A stretch of 64,000 nucleotides of DNA from the NCBI RefSeq assembly GCF_004769635.1, contig NZ_RQGH01000026.1, positions 248,001 to 312,000 on the forward strand. Reading direction: 5' to 3'. The position numbers and the translations under genes were made by a program. This document shows positions 8,775 through 15,725 of this stretch, piece by piece. The notes under the pieces were generated by a model. It ran no database searches. It saw only the letters and a program-made list of their open reading frames with translations, and was not told the origin of the DNA. The DNA is from Leptospira jelokensis (GTDB taxonomy: Bacteria; Spirochaetota; Leptospiria; Leptospirales; Leptospiraceae). Each line of letters begins with the position of its first letter. The stretch's first letter is position 1.

Positions 8775-9212
8775 TCAAAGAACCAATTTGATATATGGTT
8801 TGTAATTCATATCTTCTTGTAAGATGTGATTTGTTAACCATAATCTCAAAAATGCGATCAAATCACTAAAAAATACGTTCAATTCATCATCATTTGTTAG
8901 GAGTGATTTGGATGTTAAACGGTTTTTCAGTTCCAAAATTTTATCGGTAAATCGATCGTGTTGTTTTTTATGTGCTTCTAAATCCGGGTATTGGTTTAAC
9001 TCCATTACACGTTCCTCGATCAAAAAGTGACTTAGGGTATAATCTTCTAATTCAGAAACAGCTTCTACCAAAGATTTGGTTTTCGTAGTAAGATGGCCTT
9101 TGTTTTCTACATAAATGGTTTCAATCTGGTTGATCAATCGAAACAATTTTTTGTGTTGTGAGTCAATCTCTGAAATATTGGTTTCATATTTTACATCCCA
9201 ATTTGCGATCAT
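8775..9212 (-). CDS. Bacteriohemerythrin
   Basis: A 145-residue single-domain hemerythrin, a cytoplasmic four-helix protein that binds O2 (or NO) at a non-haem di-iron site. All seven iron ligands of the family are visible: His20 (EIDSQHKKLF), His62 and Glu66 (HFLIEE), His81 and His85 (HKKQH), His129 and Asp134 (HILQED). The length is typical for stand-alone bacteriohemerythrins. AGAGG precedes the ATG. A perfect FNR-type palindrome lies about 88 bp upstream, consistent with oxygen- or NO-responsive expression. Confidence 0.95.
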   Translation of the reverse strand: MIANWDVKYETNISEIDSQHKKLFRLINQIETIYVENKGHLTTKTKSLVEAVSELEDYTLSHFLIEERVMELNQYPDLEAHKKQHDRFTDKILELKNRLTSKSLLTNDDELNVFFSDLIAFLRLWLTNHILQEDMNYKPYIKLVL

Positions 9213-9299
9213 AACTACCTCTTACTTTCCATTTTTTATGAAGCCGAACAAACACAAGGCCTTCTCAAGAAAAGACTCATACTGGCTATGGATCAGCAC

Positions 9300-9313
9300 T
9301 TGATAAATATCAA
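9300..9313. promoter_or_regulatory. Perfect FNR/DNR-type box (TTGAT-N4-ATCAA)
   Basis: TTGATAAATATCAA is an exact match, at all ten defined positions, to the FNR-family operator. It lies upstream of the minus-strand bacteriohemerythrin gene, with its centre about 94 bp before the start codon. A weak -10 candidate (TATGAG on the minus strand, 9281-9276) sits 18 nt beyond the box. That is slightly closer than the class-II -41.5 geometry, so the exact start site is uncertain. Confidence 0.6.
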
Positions 9314-9366
9314 TGAAAAATCGATAATCGTGCTTGATTGAGACAATTAAAATAAAACCAAATCCC

Positions 9367-9411
9367 TGAATTCAGAATTCAAATCCAAAAAATGTTAGCG
9401 TAATCGATTAC
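9367..9411. promoter_or_regulatory. Two further palindromes in the hemerythrin-GNAT intergenic region
   Basis: The 315-bp gap 9213-9527 has no gene. Besides the FNR box it holds TGAATTC-A-GAATTCA (9367-9381, perfect with a one-base centre) and GTAATCGATTAC (9400-9411, perfect 12 bp). Either could be an operator for the downstream GNAT gene or the upstream hemerythrin gene. Neither matches a consensus I can name with confidence. Confidence 0.35.
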
Positions 9412-9527
9412 CAACAGGAATGGATTCCCAATGTCACCAAACGATCCACTTCAAACTTTTGCTTTCATCTTTACTTTACTTTTCTTTTTTTAAAGGACAA
9501 CATTCGGATTTTGTAAAAATTCATTGA

Positions 9528-10184
9528 ATGGATCATAGAAAATATTTTACAACGGAATATATGATCTCTTCTCAAACTCATCCATCTTTAATCATTCGCA
9601 ATGCACAACTCAAAGACGCAAACCAAATCATTCCTCTCATCTATTCGTCTGGACCACTTGCATGGAATTTTGTTTTCCAAGAAGGAAACAAAACACCCTT
9701 TGATTTTTTAAACCAAACGTATGCTCATAGAGGGAATACAATTTCCTATACAAATCATTTTGTCGCCGAAAAAAATGGAACTGTTGTTGGATCCATATTG
9801 GCTTACACGCAACCGAGTTTTTTAGCACTGACAGCCGGGACAGCCTTACAAATCTTAAGTGTATATAAGTGGAAGGCACCAAAAGTGATGGCGCGTGGAT
9901 TAAAAACTGAGACCATCATCCAACCTCCAAAACCCAAACGATTGTACTTAGGGCATATTGCTGTTTCCGAATCTCACAGAAAACAAGGGATCGCCAAACA
10001 ACTTATAGAACATATGATCCAGTTGCATCAGGAATACAAAACAATTGCTTTAGATGTATCTGCAGAAAATCCAGCGGCGATTGCCCTCTACCAAAAACTT
10101 GGTTTTGTCATAAAGGAAACAAGGCATCCGATTGGTTGGGAAGGAACCATTCCATCACACCATTATATGGAAAAATCCATCTGA
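9528..10184 (+). CDS. GNAT family N-acetyltransferase
   Basis: A 218-residue acyl-CoA-dependent acetyltransferase. The acetyl-CoA pyrophosphate loop (SHRKQGIAKQL, ~147-157) and the C-terminal GNAT signature (AENPAAIALYQKLGF, ~180-194) are clear. The substrate is unknown. An internal ATG 11 codons in (9561) is an alternative start; neither has a convincing ribosome site. It resembles the GNAT gene at 13021 in its CoA loop, down to an identical 23-base stretch of DNA, although the rest of the two proteins differs. Confidence 0.85.
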   Translation: MDHRKYFTTEYMISSQTHPSLIIRNAQLKDANQIIPLIYSSGPLAWNFVFQEGNKTPFDFLNQTYAHRGNTISYTNHFVAEKNGTVVGSILAYTQPSFLALTAGTALQILSVYKWKAPKVMARGLKTETIIQPPKPKRLYLGHIAVSESHRKQGIAKQLIEHMIQLHQEYKTIALDVSAENPAAIALYQKLGFVIKETRHPIGWEGTIPSHHYMEKSI

Positions 10185-10228
10185 TCATAATATTAAATAG
10201 CAAACTTTAACAAAGAAGATAGGGACGT

Positions 10229-10446
10229 TTGAATCAAGGTTGGCAATCATCAAAACGATGGCCCATTAACAAACCAAATCATGCGCCAGCGACAGAAGTG
10301 GAAATCCTTTCCCGAAGGGAAAGATTGGAACGTATGGCGCGGTCGATTCTGAAATGAAGGATCCTATTCCATGGGATGCGAGGCGCCCTTATGATTTCCA
10401 AAATTATACAGAGATTTATCTAGAATCTACACAATTAGCATATTAG
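10229..10446 (+). pseudogene. Small ORF pair or remnant of a gene
   Basis: The gap before padR contains DNA that reads like protein in two overlapping frames. TTG at 10229 opens a 42-residue basic ORF ending at 10357 (contains SRRERLERMARSILK). ATG at 10354 overlaps that stop as ATGA and gives a 30-residue ORF ending at 10446 (starts MKDPIPWDARRPYDFQ). The second frame is open upstream to a stop at 10267 without a start codon (PFPKGKIGTYGAVDSE), and that reading looks at least as protein-like. The simplest view is the decayed 3' end of a lost gene. The GC content is locally higher than in its neighbours. I recognise no family. Confidence 0.35.
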
Positions 10447-10461
10447 AATCAATTTTTCCAT

Positions 10462-10490
10462 TTGACAATCGATTTTCGATATCGTATTTT
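10462..10490 (+). promoter_or_regulatory. padR promoter, probably leaderless transcript
   Basis: A consensus -35 TTGACA (10462-10467), a 17-bp spacer and TATTTT (10485-10490) end eight bases before the padR ATG. The expected transcription start is at or within two bases of that ATG, and no Shine-Dalgarno is present. The spacer carries nested inverted repeats, ATCGA-TTT-TCGAT (10468-10480) and CGATATCG (10477-10484), well placed for an autorepressor. Confidence 0.65.
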
Positions 10491-10498
10491 GATTTTGA

Positions 10499-10798
10499 AT
10501 GAGAATAAATGAATTTTTCTCAAGTTTTATAAAAATTCATATTTTACACCATTGTCTAAAGGAAGATATTTATGGTGTTTGGATGATCGAAGAGTTAAAA
10601 GAACATGGTTATAACATTAGCCCTGGATCATTGTATCCACTGCTCAGAAATCTAGAAGAAAAAGGACTCATTCGATCCCGCATAGAACAAACGGGAAAAG
10701 TAAAACGAAAATTCTATCGCATCACACCCAAAGGAAAAAAAGAACTTATTTCCGCTAAAATCAAACTTAAGGAGTTAATTGGTGAAATACTTAAATAA
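10499..10798 (+). CDS. PadR family transcriptional regulator
   Basis: A 99-residue protein with the PadR winged-helix core: LKEDIYGVWMIEEL, the recognition region ISPGSLYPLLRNLEEKGLI, and the wing KRKFYRITPKGKKEL. It has the compact PadR subfamily-1 length, without the extra C-terminal coiled coil of PadR-s2 proteins. PadR proteins are ligand-responsive repressors, often next to a transporter they control. Here chrA follows 69 bp later on the same strand, so it is a good candidate regulator of chromate export, by inference. The promoter has palindromes between -35 and -10 that suggest autoregulation. Confidence 0.9.
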   Translation: MRINEFFSSFIKIHILHHCLKEDIYGVWMIEELKEHGYNISPGSLYPLLRNLEEKGLIRSRIEQTGKVKRKFYRITPKGKKELISAKIKLKELIGEILK

Positions 10799-10871
10799 AC
10801 TATTGTTAGTTGAAAGAAGTGGAGCATTATCAATTGATCAATATTTAAAAGATAAAAGGAGTAAAAGATGA
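10782..10871 (+). CDS. Tiny coupled ORF between padR and chrA (29 aa)
   Basis: AAGGAG (10769-10774) lies seven bases before GTG 10782, which opens a 29-residue frame (begins VKYLNKLLLVERSG, ends in a basic KDKRSKR). It overlaps the end of padR by 17 bp, and its TGA overlaps the chrA ATG as ATGA. The strong ribosome site and the stop-start overlap suggest real translation and coupling of chrA to padR. It could be a regulatory leader or just a ribosome relay across the gap. No family is recognised. Confidence 0.5.
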   Translation: MKYLNKLLLVERSGALSIDQYLKDKRSKR

Positions 10872-12040
10872 AAATTTTCCAAGTTTTTATAACCGCAATG
10901 AAACTCGGCTGTACCTCGTTTGGTGGACCCATTGCACACTTAAGTTATTTTCACGATGAGTATGTTACAAAAAAAAGATGGATTAGCGCACATGCCTACG
11001 CTGATTTAGTAGCCCTTTGCCAATTTTTACCAGGTCCTGCAAGTAGCCAGGTTGGAATGGCTATCGGACTATCAAGAGCAGGAATTTTAGGAGCAATTGT
11101 TTCTTGGATTGGGTTCACCCTACCTTCCGCTTTGATATTAATATTATTTGGACTTGGACTTTCCCAAATTGAGGTAGCAAACCATAAACACTGGTTACAT
11201 GGATTAAAGGTTGTCGCAGTGGCAGTAGTGGCACAAGCAATATTAGGAATGGGCAAAAAACTTTGTCCCGATAAGGAGAGGTTAACAATTGCGATTATAA
11301 CAAGCGTAATACTCTTATTTTTTAGCTCAGCAATCTTACAAATCTCATTATTAGTTATTTCTGGTTTTATTGGTGTATATTTCTTAAAATCCAAAGAAGA
11401 CTTCCCTCACGATTCCATTCATAAAGGTAAAAAATCAATTGGTTTTATTTTTTTAGCACTTTTTCTTATTTTTTTGTTTGTTTTACCTTTGCTACGAACG
11501 ATTGTTAAAGTAACAGAAGTGCAATATTTTGATAGCTTTTATCGGGCGGGAGCGCTTGTTTTTGGTGGAGGCCATGTTGTTTTGCCTTTATTACAAGCAG
11601 AAGTTGTTCCAACGGGTTGGGTAAGTAACGATCTATTTATGGCTGGTTACGGATTGTCCAACGCAATTCCTGGTCCTCTCTTTGCATTTAGTAGTTTTTT
11701 AGGTGCTGTTTCGATTGTTTCGCCAAATGGCTGGGCAGGAGCTATCCTATGTTTGGTGGCTGCTTTTTTACCTTCGTTTTTACTTATAGTGGGTGCCCTA
11801 CCTTTTTGGGAGAGTCTAAGAAAAAACCAAACCATCAGAAAAGCAATGTTAGGAATCAATGCATCGGTTGTGGGAATTTTACTAGCGGCATTTTATAATC
11901 CAGTTTGGACGAGTGCAGTATTTTCTCCGAAAGACTTTGCAATCGTAATCGTTGGATTTTTACTATTGGAATTTTGGAAAGTGCCTTCCTGGTTAGTGGT
12001 CATCGCTACAGTTGCCATTAGTTTTGTGATTTACTTATGA
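10868..12040 (+). CDS. chrA: Chromate transporter ChrA (long-chain, two-domain)
   Basis: A 390-residue membrane protein of the CHR superfamily, long form. Two homologous halves each begin with the family motif: LGCTSFGGPIAHLSYF near residue 15 and GALVFGGGHVVLPLL near 230. The motifs LCQFLPGPASSQVG and GLSNAIPGPLFAFSS occupy equivalent places. About ten helices are predicted. ChrA exports chromate from the cytoplasm, usually as an antiporter with protons. AAGGAG lies six bases before the ATG in addition to coupling with the tiny ORF. The substrate is assigned by family; sulfate-related anions cannot be excluded. Confidence 0.92.
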   Translation: MKIFQVFITAMKLGCTSFGGPIAHLSYFHDEYVTKKRWISAHAYADLVALCQFLPGPASSQVGMAIGLSRAGILGAIVSWIGFTLPSALILILFGLGLSQIEVANHKHWLHGLKVVAVAVVAQAILGMGKKLCPDKERLTIAIITSVILLFFSSAILQISLLVISGFIGVYFLKSKEDFPHDSIHKGKKSIGFIFLALFLIFLFVLPLLRTIVKVTEVQYFDSFYRAGALVFGGGHVVLPLLQAEVVPTGWVSNDLFMAGYGLSNAIPGPLFAFSSFLGAVSIVSPNGWAGAILCLVAAFLPSFLLIVGALPFWESLRKNQTIRKAMLGINASVVGILLAAFYNPVWTSAVFSPKDFAIVIVGFLLLEFWKVPSWLVVIATVAISFVIYL

Positions 12041-12106
12041 TTTTTTAGAATAGGAAGAAAAGGAAAATATTTACAATTTGAATTTCTCATTGTCTCCTTA
12101 GATGAC

Positions 12107-12622
12107 ATGGAAAAATCTTTCCGTATGAAAGATTTTTTCTTAAGGAACAATGAGTATCACCTTTGGGCCACTAATCTTTTATTCCAATCGATCAATTCCT
12201 TACCGAATGATGATTATAAAAAAGATATGGGTTTATTCTTTAAATCCATTCATGGCACTCTCAATCATTTGTTAGTTGTGGAGAAAGTTTGGTATTCAAG
12301 ACTTATTGGAGAAACTTACATCCCAAATTCATTGGGGGAAGAATTAGAATCCAACAAAGAATTGTTACAAGAAAAATTGATCCAAAGCATTGTGATTTGG
12401 AACGAATGGATAAAGAATTTTGATTCCTCACGTTGGCAAGATACATTTCGTTACAAAACCATGAGAGGATTTGAAGCAGAACTATTATATTGTGATGTGG
12501 TCCAACACAATATGAATCATAGGACTCACCATCGAGGTCAAATCACAGCCGCTATCACCGCCTTAGGTGGAACTTCACCAGAAATAGACTATGTATATTA
12601 TTTACAATCTATAGGAAAATAA
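12107..12622 (+). CDS. DinB family protein
   Basis: A 171-residue DinB/YfiT-like four-helix protein of the metal-dependent superfamily that includes thiol transferases. The three expected metal-binding histidines are visible: one in SIHGTLNHLL (~46-50) and two in HRTHHRGQI (~139-144). The C-terminal GGTSPEIDYVYYL is typical of the family. The biochemical role is unknown; DinB proteins use thiols such as bacillithiol or mycothiol in some bacteria. The next gene starts one base after its stop, so the two are co-transcribed. Confidence 0.88.
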   Translation: MEKSFRMKDFFLRNNEYHLWATNLLFQSINSLPNDDYKKDMGLFFKSIHGTLNHLLVVEKVWYSRLIGETYIPNSLGEELESNKELLQEKLIQSIVIWNEWIKNFDSSRWQDTFRYKTMRGFEAELLYCDVVQHNMNHRTHHRGQITAAITALGGTSPEIDYVYYLQSIGK

Positions 12623-12623
12623 C

Positions 12624-13046
12624 ATGTGGAACCCTTCCAAAAAAATAAGAACAATATCCAATAAAATTTTATTGGTCATTTTTACTTTAACTTCGATCTT
12701 CCATGTCTTAGCTTTGTTACAAATTGTACCATACAAATACCTTTGGGGAGGAAGGTTGCAGTCACTCGAGGAAATGTATGTCATGGAATCCATTTCCCTG
12801 CTTGCAAATCTCTTTTTTGTTTACTGCAGTTACATTTATTTACAATATTTGAACAAGGGTTTGGTGCCCATTTGGATCCGATTGGTTTTCGGATTTATCG
12901 CTGCGATATTTTTTCTGAATACATTAGGGAATTTAATTGCAGTTACAGATTTAGAAACTTTACTGGCAACACCTGTCACTGCATTTCTATCAGTGGTTAG
13001 TTTCACTTTGGTACCAAAATATGAAAATCAGACAAGCGAACTTTAA
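12624..13046 (+). CDS. Hypothetical four-helix membrane protein
   Basis: I do not recognise a family. The 140-residue protein has four predicted membrane helices (about 14-36, 55-77, 85-107, 112-131) and a short basic N-terminus. It begins one base after the dinB-like stop and its last 26 bp overlap the next GNAT gene, so it belongs to the same transcript as DinB, GNAT and possibly PaiB. Confidence 0.75.
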   Translation: MWNPSKKIRTISNKILLVIFTLTSIFHVLALLQIVPYKYLWGGRLQSLEEMYVMESISLLANLFFVYCSYIYLQYLNKGLVPIWIRLVFGFIAAIFFLNTLGNLIAVTDLETLLATPVTAFLSVVSFTLVPKYENQTSEL

Positions 13047-13470
13047 AGACCTTTCTAAACTGGTAGAACTTTTCGATTTATACCGACAATTTTACGGTCA
13101 AAATAGCGATCTAGAAGGGGCTAACCAATTTTTGTTAGAACGAATGGAACATGGTCAATCGATAATTTTTATCGCTGAGGATCCCGAAACACAAGCTTTT
13201 GCTGGCTTTACACAATTGTATCCGGTATTTTCATCAATTTCAATGCAACGCTCCTACTTACTCAATGATTTGTATGTTAAACAAAATTACCGCAAACAAG
13301 GGATCGCCAAACAACTGATCAATGAAGCAAAATCCTTTACCAAAACGTTTGGTGGAAAAGGATTAGAACTTTCTACTTCAATGCACAACAAAGAGGCGCG
13401 TTCTTTGTACGGAAAGGAAGGTTTTGCAGAAGAAACTGAATTTTTGACTTATTTTTGGAAATCAAATTAA
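13021..13470 (+). CDS. GNAT family N-acetyltransferase (PaiA-like position)
   Basis: A 149-residue compact GNAT enzyme. Acetyl-CoA binding is shown by LNDLYVKQNYRKQGIAKQL (~80-98), followed by the SMHNKEARSLYGKEGF signature (~120-135). It overlaps the preceding membrane-protein gene and lies 24 bp before a PaiB-like gene, which recalls the Bacillus paiA (acetyltransferase)-paiB pair. PaiA acetylates polyamines, but nothing in the sequence fixes that substrate here. Confidence 0.88.
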   Translation: MKIRQANFKDLSKLVELFDLYRQFYGQNSDLEGANQFLLERMEHGQSIIFIAEDPETQAFAGFTQLYPVFSSISMQRSYLLNDLYVKQNYRKQGIAKQLINEAKSFTKTFGGKGLELSTSMHNKEARSLYGKEGFAEETEFLTYFWKSN

Positions 13471-13494
13471 CAGAAGCTACGAAGGCAAATTATC

Positions 13495-14106
13495 GTGTAC
13501 ATCCCAAAACAATTTCTAATGGAAAACGATTCCTTTTTCCAATTTGTAAAAGAAAATTCATTTGGAGTATTAGTTTCCGAAATAAAGGGAACTCTATCGG
13601 CAACTCATTTACCATTGTTAGTTTCCTCCGATCAGAAGTACCTGATTGGGCATTTTGCAAAACCAAATCCACAAAAAAATTCAAAAAACAAAGAAGTGCT
13701 TTGTATCTTTTCTGGACCACATTGTTATATCTCACCATCCTGGTACGAAACCAATCATTCTGTACCTACCTGGAATTATACTGCCGTTCATATCAGAGGT
13801 ATCTTAACATACATGGAAGATCCTATTGAAATCCAAAAAAGTTTGGAACTACTCGTGAAAACATTTGAAACAGATACTTCAAGTTACCAATGGAACGAAG
13901 TAGATCCAAATTATTTGAAAGGATTGCTAAACGGAATCGTTCCTTTCAAAATTGAAATCACACACTGGGAAGGAAAAGAGAAACTGAGCCAAAACAATTC
14001 TATTGAAAGAAGGAAACTTGTGATTCAGAATCTAGAAAGAATGCCAGGCGAAAACGAAAAAGCGATTGCCAATTTAATGAAAAAATCCTTAGATCAGAAT
14101 TCATAA
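13495..14106 (+). CDS. PaiB-like FMN-binding family protein
   Basis: A 203-residue protein with the PaiB/FMN-binding split-barrel signature: an N-terminal MYIPKQF, LSATHLPLL near 36, GHFAKPNP near 52, and the strong core YISPSWYETNHSVPTWNY (~80-97), then VHIRG. PaiB proteins were described in Bacillus as negative regulators of sporulation and protease genes, but the fold suggests flavin or haem binding. It starts with GTG and follows a GNAT gene as in paiAB. Confidence 0.88.
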   Translation: MYIPKQFLMENDSFFQFVKENSFGVLVSEIKGTLSATHLPLLVSSDQKYLIGHFAKPNPQKNSKNKEVLCIFSGPHCYISPSWYETNHSVPTWNYTAVHIRGILTYMEDPIEIQKSLELLVKTFETDTSSYQWNEVDPNYLKGLLNGIVPFKIEITHWEGKEKLSQNNSIERRKLVIQNLERMPGENEKAIANLMKKSLDQNS

Positions 14107-14161
14107 GGATTGGAACATCTCACTTTCAACGAAATCGAAAGTTTGATTACAGTGAATTACA

Positions 14162-15724
14162 TTGAAATTAGAATTAAATGTCAGAGTCACACCTGAAATT
14201 GCCTCAAGTCCTGATCATCTATTGCAGTTTGTCTCCAAACAAAACAAAATTCCAAAACAAGATATCAAACATATTGAATGTACGGCGAGATCCATTGATG
14301 CCAGGCAAAAAAATATAGTATTCCAATTACGTTTGGATGTGTATGTTAATGAAGAATTTGTTCCAACAAATTTCTCTCTTCCAAATTTCGCAAATGTTAG
14401 TTTAGAAGAACCAATCCTCATCATCGGTGCCGGGCCAGCTGGTTTATTTGCCGCCTTACGAGTCTTAGAACTTGGAAAAAAACCCATCATCATCGAAAGG
14501 GGAAAAAATGTTAAAGATAGAGTGGCAGATTTAAGAGGTATCAATGTCCACCATATCGTAAACGAAGATTCAAATTACTGTTTTGGAGAAGGTGGTGCAG
14601 GAACCTATTCCGATGGAAAACTTTATACAAGATCAAAAAAAAGGGGAAATATTAGAAAGGTATTAGAATACCTTGTAGCCTTCGGAGCAACCAAACAAAT
14701 ATTAGTCGATGCACACCCCCACATTGGTACGAACAAATTACCTAGAATCATTCAAAATATCAGAGAATGTATCTTATCTGCAGGTGGAGAGGTTCATTTC
14801 AATACACGAGTCACTGATCTAATCCTAAATGGAAAATCCATTAAAGGTGTCCAAACCTCTAACGGACAAAAATGGATGGCAAATCATGTTATCATTGCAA
14901 CGGGTCATTCTGGTAGAGAGATCTTTCATTTACTACATGAAAAGGGGATTGAAATCCATACAAAACCTCTTGCCATTGGTGTTCGAGTGGAACACCCACA
15001 AAGTTTAATTGATTCCATTCAATACCATTGTGAAACAAAAAATCCATTATTACCTGCATCGGAATATTCACTGGTGAAACAAATCAATGGTAGAGGTGTG
15101 TATAGCTTTTGTATGTGTCCAGGAGGTGTCATTGCACCTTGCGCTACAAAACCGGGAGAAGTTGTTACCAATGGTTGGTCAAGCGCAGAACGTTCCAGAC
15201 CAACTGCGAATTCCGGAATTGTCGTAGAACTGAGATTAGATGATTTTAAAACATTTGAATCTTCAGGAGTATTCTCAGCCTTACAATACCAATCTTCAAT
15301 CGAACAAAAAGCATTTTTAGTTAATGGTGGCACACAAAAAGCTCCTGCCCAAAGAATGGTAGACTTCACAAAAAATATAGTATCATCAGACCTTCCGAAA
15401 ACTTCCTATACACCCGGCCTGGTATCAGTATCCTTATCCGAAGTTTTACCTCCACTCATTGTAGAAGCATTACAAAAAGGATTTAAAGAATTTGATTCTT
15501 CAATGAAAGGATACTTCACCAATGAAGCCATTTTACATGCTCCTGAAACCAGAACATCTTCTCCCATTCAAATTCCAAGAAATCCTGAGACCTTAGAACA
15601 TATCTCAATCAAAGGATTATACCCTTGTGGCGAAGGCGCAGGTTATGCAGGCGGAATTGTATCTGCTGCCATCGATGGGATGAAATGTGCAGAGGCAGCA
15701 CTTACAGGTAGCTTCACCAAGTAA
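14162..15724 (+). CDS. FAD-dependent oxidoreductase (uncharacterised dehydrogenase family)
   Basis: A 520-residue flavoprotein. After an N-terminal alpha/beta region of about 80 residues comes a Rossmann FAD motif (IIGAGPAGLFAALRVLELG, ~91-109). Then come the family hallmark GEGGAGTYSDGKLYTRSKKRG, a NAD(P)-domain-like segment (VIIATGHSGREI) and a C-terminal FAD signature (GLYPCGEGAGYAGGIVSAAIDG). This matches the COG2509-type dehydrogenases, cytoplasmic and of unknown substrate. The start must be TTG 14162, because an in-frame stop lies two codons upstream. The DUF2079 gene follows within one base. Confidence 0.85.
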   Translation: MKLELNVRVTPEIASSPDHLLQFVSKQNKIPKQDIKHIECTARSIDARQKNIVFQLRLDVYVNEEFVPTNFSLPNFANVSLEEPILIIGAGPAGLFAALRVLELGKKPIIIERGKNVKDRVADLRGINVHHIVNEDSNYCFGEGGAGTYSDGKLYTRSKKRGNIRKVLEYLVAFGATKQILVDAHPHIGTNKLPRIIQNIRECILSAGGEVHFNTRVTDLILNGKSIKGVQTSNGQKWMANHVIIATGHSGREIFHLLHEKGIEIHTKPLAIGVRVEHPQSLIDSIQYHCETKNPLLPASEYSLVKQINGRGVYSFCMCPGGVIAPCATKPGEVVTNGWSSAERSRPTANSGIVVELRLDDFKTFESSGVFSALQYQSSIEQKAFLVNGGTQKAPAQRMVDFTKNIVSSDLPKTSYTPGLVSVSLSEVLPPLIVEALQKGFKEFDSSMKGYFTNEAILHAPETRTSSPIQIPRNPETLEHISIKGLYPCGEGAGYAGGIVSAAIDGMKCAEAALTGSFTK

Positions 15725-15725
15725 G

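Noticed and set aside
9213..9299. A CRISPR-like or tRNA-like element in the hemerythrin upstream region
   Set aside because: No cloverleaf pattern and no regular repeats; the region is explained by promoter and operator sequence.
15687..15725. Upstream TTG extension of the DUF2079 protein
   Set aside because: It would overlap the oxidoreductase by 38 bp and add 13 residues unrelated to the membrane domain; ATG 15726 fits better.
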